Origin: CAINEC01 sp046303115
Lineage (GTDB): Bacteria > Bacteroidota > Bacteroidia > AKYH767-A > OLB10
Direction of reading: 5' to 3'
Assembly: GCA_046303115.1 (NCBI GenBank)
Contig: JBKCGZ010000211.1
Coordinates: forward strand, 1-5,362
DNA length: 5,362 nucleotides
Shown here: positions 1 through 5,362 of the stretch, piece after piece
Position numbering within the stretch: position 1 is the stretch's first letter
Layout: every line of letters begins with the position of its first letter
The notes under the pieces: model-generated
The model's database searches: none
Told to the model about the DNA's origin: nothing
Seen by the model: only the letters and a program-made list of their open reading frames with translations
Translations under genes and position numbers: made by a program

Positions 1-1401
1 CAGGTCTTTCAAAATGCTTATTATATCCATGCCTTTTTATCAATTAATAAAATGCCACCGTGGAGTCCTGATACGACCTACTCTCGATTCGCACACGAGC
101 GTATCATTACTGCGACTGAAAAGCAAGCCATCCTCGATTGGATTGATCAAGGACTTCAACCTGGAGATACTACACTCGCTCCTACACCACCTACGTATCC
201 GCAATATCAGTTATATGGTACGCCCGATTTAGAATTATCCATCGGTGCTTTTTCAAGTAATGCGATTAGTACAGATGCTTACAATTGTTTTTCGCTACCA
301 ACCGGATTAACGCAAAACAGAATTATTCGTGCTTTCGAAATTGTTCCTGGTAATGAAGATATCGTGCATCATGTGATCGTAAATGTAGATACGATTGGAA
401 ATACTACGAATGATTTGTCCGGTACTTGTTTTAATCCCTCTGGCAATTTTACCATTGGTGGTTATGTACCTGGAAGTGATCCAACTGTTTTCCCTTCTAG
501 TGGACAATTAAAAATGGGAATTAATCTGAAAGCAGGATCTAAAATTATTTTACAAATGCATTATCCCGCTGGATCATTCGGTCAAATGGATAGTACCAAA
601 ATCAGAATTTATTTTTATCCACAAGGTACAACTGGCGTGCGACCTGTTTATGTTTCTACTCCGTTGCAAAATTGGAATCTTTCTATCCCAGCCAACTCCG
701 TTATGAATTATACTGCAGTTTACCCTGCTGGAGCTGCCACCTTGCCTACGCCGTTAAGTATGTTCGCAACCTTTCCGCACTCGCATAAGCTAGCGACGAA
801 AATTATTAATTATGCTTATCAAGGTACGGATACAATTCCTTTAATTCGAATTAATAACTGGGACTTTAACTGGCAAGGATATTATACTTTCAGAAATCTG
901 GTAAAAGTTCCTGCAGGATATAAGTTGTATGGTAAACATACCTATGATAATACCACGAATAACCCTTATAATCCGCATAACCCACCAATCAATGTATTTG
1001 CTGGTTTCAGTACTTCCGATGAAATGTTCTTCGATTCGTTTCAATACTTGTCTTATTTGCCAGGCGATGAAAACATAAGTATCGATTCAATCTTGTCCAT
1101 TGATCCATTACTAACGGGTATGAATGAACCCAATGTATCGCTGTTTAAAGAAACTATCTATCCTAATCCAGCATCAGATCTGGTTACCTTCAGCTTTGTT
1201 AATTCAAATTACAGCGATGTGGTCATTCGTATTTATAATTTGAATGGGAAATTGATGGAGTCCTTGAATACAGGAATTGCTACAAAAGGACTTCACGAAT
1301 TCACTTGGTCAGTATCTTCGAAGTACAAAAGCGGAATGTATGTGTATGAAATTAGCAATAACGCTACTTCAACAAGAGGTAAGTTGATGATTTCAAAATA
1401 A
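1..1401 (+). CDS. Secreted cytochrome c-like / copper type II monooxygenase with T9SS sorting domain (5' partial)
   Basis: The frame is open from base 1, so the start lies outside the window. Residues are numbered from the Met codon at base 52, which is probably not a start: its MPPW context matches the distal heme-ligand region of cytochrome c-like domains fused to these enzymes, so a CxxCH heme motif is expected upstream. The copper monooxygenase part (PHM/DBM fold) follows. I can place all six expected copper ligands by motif: His106-His107 (VHHVIV), His170 (QMHYPAG) and the pair His243/His245 (HSH) with Met325 (DEM). Cys79 and Cys126 could form a disulfide. The 'NNWDFNWQ' stretch near 268-275 and 'DNTTNNPYNP' near 299-308 are also family-typical. 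A type A T9SS tail closes the protein, implying export to the cell surface or medium. By family, such enzymes hydroxylate a substrate using O2 and copper; the substrate here is unknown. The next gene converges on it with a one-base gap. Confidence 0.88.
   Translation, partial: QVFQNAYYIHAFLSINKMPPWSPDTTYSRFAHERIITATEKQAILDWIDQGLQPGDTTLAPTPPTYPQYQLYGTPDLELSIGAFSSNAISTDAYNCFSLPTGLTQNRIIRAFEIVPGNEDIVHHVIVNVDTIGNTTNDLSGTCFNPSGNFTIGGYVPGSDPTVFPSSGQLKMGINLKAGSKIILQMHYPAGSFGQMDSTKIRIYFYPQGTTGVRPVYVSTPLQNWNLSIPANSVMNYTAVYPAGAATLPTPLSMFATFPHSHKLATKIINYAYQGTDTIPLIRINNWDFNWQGYYTFRNLVKVPAGYKLYGKHTYDNTTNNPYNPHNPPINVFAGFSTSDEMFFDSFQYLSYLPGDENISIDSILSIDPLLTGMNEPNVSLFKETIYPNPASDLVTFSFVNSNYSDVVIRIYNLNGKLMESLNTGIATKGLHEFTWSVSSKYKSGMYVYEISNNATSTRGKLMISK
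1150..1398 (+). other. T9SS type A C-terminal sorting domain
   Basis: The last 83 residues of the monooxygenase (367-449 counted from the Met at base 52) carry the hallmarks of the Por secretion tail. These are the entry motif 'IYPNPASD', a beta strand ending at the 'IYNLNGKLM' turn, and the final 'SGMYVYEI...GKLMISK' strands with a basic end. In this family the domain directs an already periplasmic protein through the outer membrane and is usually cleaved, with the protein either released or anchored to surface lipopolysaccharide. The Sec signal peptide this requires would be in the missing N-terminus. Confidence 0.9.
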
Positions 1402-1414
1402 GTTATTGTAACTT
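1400..1414. repeat. Small inverted repeat spanning both convergent stop codons
   Basis: AAGTTA (1400-1405) and TAACTT (1409-1414) form a perfect 6-bp stem with a 3-base loop. It lies exactly where the two convergent genes end: the last two bases of the plus-strand TAA are in the left arm, and the whole minus-strand stop (1403-1405) is inside it. The stem has only one G-C pair and no clean T-run on either side, so a role in termination is weak and chance is plausible. Confidence 0.25.
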
Positions 1415-3340
1415 CTTCAGCGTCTTTTTCAAAATCGTATCATTCGGAAAATCCTGAATTTTAGCAACTAAAAATTGCTTTACAAAATCAGTGTCATTAC
1501 TCGCTTTCAGATAATAAGAAGCATAACTATCAGCAGCCTTCGGATTATCAACGCAGGCAGTCATGATTGCATAGGATTTATTGATGCCTGCTGTATCTCT
1601 CTTCACCTGATAAAAATAAGCCAGGTTATTAAACATGTTTAAATCGGCTGGACGATTAGCGAAAGCAAAAGATGCTAATTTAATCGCATTAACAGTATCG
1701 TGTTGCGCAAATAAAATTCGACTTTTTACATATTCAGTATAGTAGTAATACGGATTAGTATTTCCTTTCTTTGATAAATAGTATTTAGCCTTTTTATAAT
1801 CTCGCTTGGTATAAAAATAATTAGCCTGCATTCCGTTAATCGGCATCACATACTCTGATATATTCGGAATGGCAGGGAAACTTTCTACTTCTGATTTTTT
1901 TGCCGTATTAGCTCTTACTTTCGATTGTAAGCACATCGAATAATAAGCATTAATACTTACATACATGCTAAAGCAAACGCATAACAATAAGCCAAACGAT
2001 AAAACCTGATTAATTGAAATTGGATTGAATGATCGTTCTGAAAAATGTAAAGCAGCAATGGAAACAATAACAACCAACAAGCTTTGCATAATAGGTCTTT
2101 CAGAAGGAAAGTTTAAACAGCTATCAATTACAAATGCAATTAACATTAATAATAGCATCAATGCTAATGCACTATGTTCAGTTGAAAGGGCTAAACATTT
2201 TCTGAGTAAAATAAACCCTAACATCACGAAAAAAAGCAGGAAGATAATCGAACTAACTATTCCACTATCTGCAGCTACTTCTAAGAAATCGTTATGTACA
2301 TGTTTCGAGCAAACAAAACTGGTTCTATAATTCTGCTCGTAGTTAATCGCATGAATTTTCCAGTTTCCTAGTCCACCACCAATAATCGGATTCTTCTTAA
2401 TGAAATCAATCGATTCGTTCCAATAAACAAAACGACTACTACTGCCTGACTTAGTAAACTCTATTGACGCTATTCTTTTATTGATATCTCCATAGGAAAC
2501 TGTTTTCTTCGACTTTTCTAATTGAGAAAAAACAATCTGAAATAATACTACTGCAAATACAAATATTGCTAAAAATGATCCCGCTTTAATTAAATGCGAT
2601 TTATTTTTCTCCTTCTTGAAATAGCTTAATATTTCATACCCAATAAATAGTGCCGACTGAAGAAATACTGAGATATATGTTGCTCTTGCATTTAAAATAA
2701 TTGTCGCTGAAATAGCAAAAAGTAAAATGCCACAATAGCCAAGTATTTCATTTCTTGTTTTAGATTGGTGTAAGAAATAAAAGGCTATAGGAATCTTAAC
2801 AGCTATTGAAGCAGCGAGAATGTTTTTATTTCCAGCAAAGAATTTTATGAAGTAAACAATATCATCAATAGCATTATATCTTCCCGAATTGTAATACAAC
2901 ATCCAAACGGTATAAACAGATTCAACTACTAAAGCTGCCAGCAATATTTTTAAGAGAACATCAATTAACTCACGACGTTTATTTAAAAGACAAATCAAAT
3001 TGTAAATACTCGCTAATACGATTAGAATCCTTGATAACACAACTATACTCTCAATTTTGTTGTAAGCAAAAAAACAGGAGACAACGGATAGCAATATCCA
3101 CGAAGTATAAAACAATAATGGCTTAAATGAAATTGGGAACTGAACGAGTTCATTTTTATTGATCAGAAAAAATGTTAATCCAACATTCAATAAAGCATAA
3201 CACATCCAATGAAAACCCATCGCGTCCAACGCTCCAAATCGTGGTAAAAAAGGAATCAAAACAAAAAGGAATAAGAAAACAGCAGGAAGTATCTCTTTCC
3301 TTTTAATGTTTTCATTAACTACATTTTCGTTTAACTCCAT
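1403..3340 (-). CDS. O-antigen ligase / polymerase family (Wzy_C) membrane protein with TPR-like tail
   Basis: This is a 645-residue polytopic inner-membrane protein. Hydrophobic segments run from about 17 to 440, with a further one near 446-466. Family marks are 'GNKNILAASIA' (170-180), 'NARATYIS' (217-224), 'SSRFVYWNESIDFI' (301-314) leading into 'NPIIGGGLGNW' (317-327), 'HNDFLEVAADSG' (349-360) in the large periplasmic loop, and 'LNFPSERP' (409-416). Proteins of this superfamily join lipid-linked glycans to lipid A core, polymerise O-antigen units or glycosylate proteins; sequence alone does not separate these roles. From about 500 to 640 the chain is soluble and helical, with TPR-like repeats (for example 'NMFNNLAYFYQVKRD' near 568-582), presumably periplasmic. 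The start at 3340 follows the flavoprotein stop by 21 bases, with a -7-type promoter element between. No sugar transferase or flippase gene is visible next to it. Confidence 0.85.
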   Translation of the reverse strand: MELNENVVNENIKRKEILPAVFLFLFVLIPFLPRFGALDAMGFHWMCYALLNVGLTFFLINKNELVQFPISFKPLLFYTSWILLSVVSCFFAYNKIESIVVLSRILIVLASIYNLICLLNKRRELIDVLLKILLAALVVESVYTVWMLYYNSGRYNAIDDIVYFIKFFAGNKNILAASIAVKIPIAFYFLHQSKTRNEILGYCGILLFAISATIILNARATYISVFLQSALFIGYEILSYFKKEKNKSHLIKAGSFLAIFVFAVVLFQIVFSQLEKSKKTVSYGDINKRIASIEFTKSGSSSRFVYWNESIDFIKKNPIIGGGLGNWKIHAINYEQNYRTSFVCSKHVHNDFLEVAADSGIVSSIIFLLFFVMLGFILLRKCLALSTEHSALALMLLLMLIAFVIDSCLNFPSERPIMQSLLVVIVSIAALHFSERSFNPISINQVLSFGLLLCVCFSMYVSINAYYSMCLQSKVRANTAKKSEVESFPAIPNISEYVMPINGMQANYFYTKRDYKKAKYYLSKKGNTNPYYYYTEYVKSRILFAQHDTVNAIKLASFAFANRPADLNMFNNLAYFYQVKRDTAGINKSYAIMTACVDNPKAADSYASYYLKASNDTDFVKQFLVAKIQDFPNDTILKKTLKKLQ

Positions 3341-3347
3341 CTTGCTG

Positions 3348-3355
3348 CAAAAGTA
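3348..3355 (-). promoter_or_regulatory. Candidate Bacteroidota -7 promoter element before the ligase gene
   Basis: Read on the minus strand this is TACTTTTG, an exact match to the TAnnTTTG -7 consensus of the Bacteroidota primary sigma factor. It ends only 7 bases before the ATG at 3340, so a transcript from it would have almost no leader. A clear -33 TTTG at the usual spacing is absent; the nearest TTG lies about 14 bases upstream, inside the end of the flavoprotein gene. The match is short and could be chance. Confidence 0.45.
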
Positions 3356-3361
3356 CTTTTT

Positions 3362-4597
3362 TTAATTATCAATTGAGTCGATAATGGCACTCGCCGAGAT
3401 AAACCCCGATGTCCATGCATTCTGAAAATTAAATCCACCTGTTACCGCATCAATATTCATGACTTCCCCTGCCGCATAAAGGTTGACATATTTTTTAACT
3501 TTCATTTTTTTGAAATCGATCTCATTCAAATTAATTCCGCCGCAAGTCACGAATTCATCTTTATTGGTGCTCTTACCATTAATTGAAAATTCTGCAGCAC
3601 ATAAAGCAAGCGTAAGTTTTCGAATGTCTTGCTTAGAAGCATCTGCCCAGTTTTTATTTTCAAGTTGTAAAGTTTCAATCAACTGTTGCCAATAGCGTTT
3701 AGGGATTTCTGAATAACAAGAGCTTGTGATAATTTGCTTTTTCGGATTGTCACTTTTAAAATGATTTAACTCTTCAAACAACTCATCTTCATTATAAGTT
3801 GGAAGGAAATTAATTCTAATCTTAAATTGATATTTCGTATCGGCAAAATGTGTCGCACCAAATGACGATAGCTTTAAAATACCAGGTCCACTTAATCCCC
3901 AATGGGTAATTAATAACGGACCTTCACTTTGTAATTTAGTTTGCTGTACAGCGACTTTTACATGTTTGAATGATACTCCTGCTAAATCTTTTAGTCGTGC
4001 ATCCTTGCAGTTAAAAGTAAATAATGACGGTACAGGACTCACGATATCAATTGATAGCTCTTTTAACATATCCCAAAAATGAGAACTGCTACCAGTAGCT
4101 AAAACGATTGCATCATAATCGGAAGTTCCTCCATGTTGAAATTGAATGGTCCAGCCTTTCTTTCCGTTTTCCTTCGGAATTATTTTTTCAATCCCTGATT
4201 GCGTTTTTACTTTGATGCCATATTGATCTACTGCATCTAAAAAACAATTGATAATGGTTGCTGAATTATCGCTCGTTGGAAACATCCTTCCATCATCTTC
4301 TGTCTTTAACGATACTCCGTACTTTTTAAACCATTCAATGGTTTGCGTTGGACCAAAAGTGTGAAAGGGTCCGAGTAATTGTTTACCACCTCGCGGATAA
4401 TATTGGATGAGGTCTTTCGGATTAAAACAATGATGCGTTACATTACAACGACCACCTCCCGAAATTTTTACCTTGCCCAATACGGTGTTCGACTTTTCAA
4501 ATATAGATATATCGAGATGCGGATTTTTTTCCGCCATGCAGATGGCAGAAAAAAATCCTGCTGCCCCTCCTCCTATTATCGCTATTCGTTTTGTCAT
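3362..4597 (-). CDS. HI0933/YhiN (BaiN/RdsA-type) family FAD-dependent oxidoreductase
   Basis: A 411-residue soluble flavoprotein, close to the family's usual length. The N-terminal dinucleotide-binding fold is plain: 'IAIIGGGAAGFFSAI' (5-19) followed by an acidic residue ending the second strand, 'IFEK' (32-35). The family signature 'KISGGGRCNVTH' is at 44-55, then 'DDGRMFPTSD' (101-110), 'IVLATGSSS' (164-172), 'LLITHWGLSGPGIL' (228-241), 'FVTCGGINLNEID' (349-361) and the closing FAD-site region 'LYAAGEVMNIDAVTGGFNFQ' (373-392). I chose the start at 4597 because MTKRIAIIGGG begins right at the fold. The longer frame from 4624 adds nine residues with no family match and would start inside a terminator-like hairpin. 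Homologues are widespread and called NAD(P)/FAD-dependent oxidoreductases, but the substrate is not settled and the neighbours do not indicate one. It is followed 21 bases later by the ligase gene. Confidence 0.92.
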   Translation of the reverse strand: MTKRIAIIGGGAAGFFSAICMAEKNPHLDISIFEKSNTVLGKVKISGGGRCNVTHHCFNPKDLIQYYPRGGKQLLGPFHTFGPTQTIEWFKKYGVSLKTEDDGRMFPTSDNSATIINCFLDAVDQYGIKVKTQSGIEKIIPKENGKKGWTIQFQHGGTSDYDAIVLATGSSSHFWDMLKELSIDIVSPVPSLFTFNCKDARLKDLAGVSFKHVKVAVQQTKLQSEGPLLITHWGLSGPGILKLSSFGATHFADTKYQFKIRINFLPTYNEDELFEELNHFKSDNPKKQIITSSCYSEIPKRYWQQLIETLQLENKNWADASKQDIRKLTLALCAAEFSINGKSTNKDEFVTCGGINLNEIDFKKMKVKKYVNLYAAGEVMNIDAVTGGFNFQNAWTSGFISASAIIDSIDN

Positions 4598-4600
4598 TTC

Positions 4601-4635
4601 TAAAATAAATACAGGCGACCACAACTGATCGCCTG
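4601..4635 (-). terminator. Putative intrinsic terminator after the M16 gene
   Basis: On the minus strand, CAGGCGA (4635-4629) and TCGCCTG (4618-4612) form a perfect 7-bp stem with five G-C pairs around a 10-base loop. A T-rich tail, TATTTATTTTA (4611-4601), follows directly. The stem starts about 20 bases past the M16 stop codon. In this AT-rich sequence such a G-C stem plus T-run is distinctive. The T-run ends only three bases before the ATG of the flavoprotein gene, so a functional terminator would tend to separate the two genes. Confidence 0.65.
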
Positions 4636-4654
4636 CATCTACTATTATTTTATT

Positions 4655-5362
4655 TTACTTTTTGAAAGTGGTTGTATCATCAATAATCTCAACCGATGAT
4701 ACTTTCATAGGGAACTTTTCTACTTCTTTATCTTCCATTAAAATTTCATTCGACATAACACCTTTTAACGTGTTACTATAACTCATTGGAGAAACTAAAT
4801 TATCTCTTAAACTACGCGCTAATGGAACAGCCTCCGATTTATCAGTTACTATTGCAATGAACATATTATTCGTCTGCCAGTATTTCTTCATCGCAGCATT
4901 TACTTGCTCAAGAGTTAAATTAGCTAATAAAGCATCTGCTTCTTTTAACCAATCTTTGCGTCCGTAGAATTTACTATCTAATAAATATCCTAATTGCTGT
5001 TCTGGTGTTTGAGCATATAACTTCATGTATGAACGTAAGAAGGTTCTTGTTAATTCAAAGTCCTCTTTATTCATTCCATTTGTAATCATATTGCTCATCT
5101 CACGCAATGCCATACGAATAGCATAGTGTGCATGTCCTACTTCAAGGTCTTTTAACTCTGGGTATTGTCCTTTTAATCCTTTAGCCGTTTGCACTGGACG
5201 TAACCAGATAGAGAAGTAATTACTCAAACGCGGATATCCAGCTCTTGGAAGCATATTACTTCCTCCGTTGTTATACCACTCAATATAGGTATAGTCACCA
5301 TAATTCATCGAACGTTGCTCACGAATCTTTTGATATAATCGTGAATACGATTTACGATGTTC
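4655..5362 (-). CDS. M16 (insulinase-family) peptidase-type protein, C-terminal part (5' partial)
   Basis: The frame is open through the right edge, so only the last 235 residues are seen (numbered here from the edge); the Met codon at 5308 is internal. The segment matches the C-terminal half of M16 family proteins. It has 'LYQKIREQRSMNYGDYTY' (9-26), 'FSIWLRPVQT' (50-59), a helix 'AHYAIRMALREMSNMITNG' (78-96), 'DFELTRTFLRSY' (101-112), 'LGYLLDSKFYG' (124-134) and 'LTLEQVNAAMKKYW' (149-162). Arg14 and Tyr21 keep the seven-residue spacing of the Arg/Tyr pair that contacts substrate in M16 enzymes such as insulin-degrading enzyme. The zinc motif HxxEH belongs to the N-terminal half, outside the window, so catalytic status cannot be judged; some M16 proteins are inactive partners. 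In this family the role is degradation of peptides, often in the periplasm. The last 35 or so residues are less typical. A terminator-like hairpin follows the stop. Confidence 0.85.
   Translation of the reverse strand, partial: EHRKSYSRLYQKIREQRSMNYGDYTYIEWYNNGGSNMLPRAGYPRLSNYFSIWLRPVQTAKGLKGQYPELKDLEVGHAHYAIRMALREMSNMITNGMNKEDFELTRTFLRSYMKLYAQTPEQQLGYLLDSKFYGRKDWLKEADALLANLTLEQVNAAMKKYWQTNNMFIAIVTDKSEAVPLARSLRDNLVSPMSYSNTLKGVMSNEILMEDKEVEKFPMKVSSVEIIDDTTTFKK

Noticed and set aside
52..54. ATG at 52 as the start of the copper monooxygenase
   Set aside because: The reading frame stays open to base 1 with family-like sequence, and the Met is in the MPPW motif expected inside the cytochrome-like domain.
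14..232. A 72-codon plus-strand open frame at the left edge
   Set aside because: It is out of frame with the cytochrome/copper monooxygenase, whose frame is open across the same bases and matches known family motifs.
2025..2330. A 101-codon open frame on the plus strand inside the ligase gene
   Set aside because: It lies antisense to the clearly supported membrane-protein gene, covering its well-conserved Wzy_C region; the translation shows no recognisable domain and the frame is explained by base composition.
4379..4603. A 74-codon plus-strand frame opposite the start of the flavoprotein gene
   Set aside because: It is antisense to the strongly conserved FAD-binding region and has no features of its own.
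5306..5308. ATG at 5308 as the start of the M16 protein
   Set aside because: The frame is open to the right edge, and the upstream residues contain the conserved Arg of the Arg/Tyr substrate-binding pair, so this Met is internal.
1403..5362. The three minus-strand genes as one dedicated functional operon or new system
   Set aside because: Their family roles are unrelated, a terminator-like hairpin and a separate promoter-like element lie in the gaps, and two of the families are widespread housekeeping types; simple adjacency is the safer reading.

Overview
The window is AT-rich and almost fully coding, and it looks like a chromosomal segment from a member of the Bacteroidota. The strongest evidence is the C-terminal type IX secretion (Por) sorting domain on the first gene. 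That domain has an 'IYPNPASD' entry motif and a closing 'KSGMYVYEI' strand pattern, and T9SS is essentially confined to this phylum. Supporting signs are a TAnnTTTG-type -7 promoter element and the lack of clear Shine-Dalgarno sequences before the starts.

Layout, left to right: (1) bases 1-1401, + strand, the 3' part of a secreted cytochrome c-like / copper type II monooxygenase with a T9SS tail; its beginning lies left of the window. (2) bases 1403-3340, - strand, an O-antigen ligase/polymerase-family membrane protein with a TPR-like tail, meeting gene 1 tail to tail with a single base between the stop codons. (3) bases 3362-4597, - strand, an HI0933/YhiN (BaiN/RdsA-type) FAD-dependent oxidoreductase. 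(4) bases 4655-5362, - strand, the C-terminal part of an M16 (insulinase-family) metallopeptidase-type protein that continues past the right edge. The three minus-strand genes are read in the order M16 protein, flavoprotein, ligase. A strong terminator-like hairpin lies in the 57-base gap between the M16 gene and the flavoprotein. A promoter-like element sits in the 21-base gap before the ligase. The three may therefore not form one simple operon.

The genes have no obvious shared pathway. One makes an extracellular copper enzyme of unknown substrate, one acts in surface glycan assembly at the inner membrane, one is a widespread cytoplasmic flavoprotein of poorly settled function, and one is an M16-family protein. 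I found no tRNA, rRNA, CRISPR array, insertion sequence or non-coding stretch longer than about 60 bases. I see no convincing undescribed system; the points most worth a second look are the truncated cytochrome/copper monooxygenase and the regulatory signals in the short gaps.
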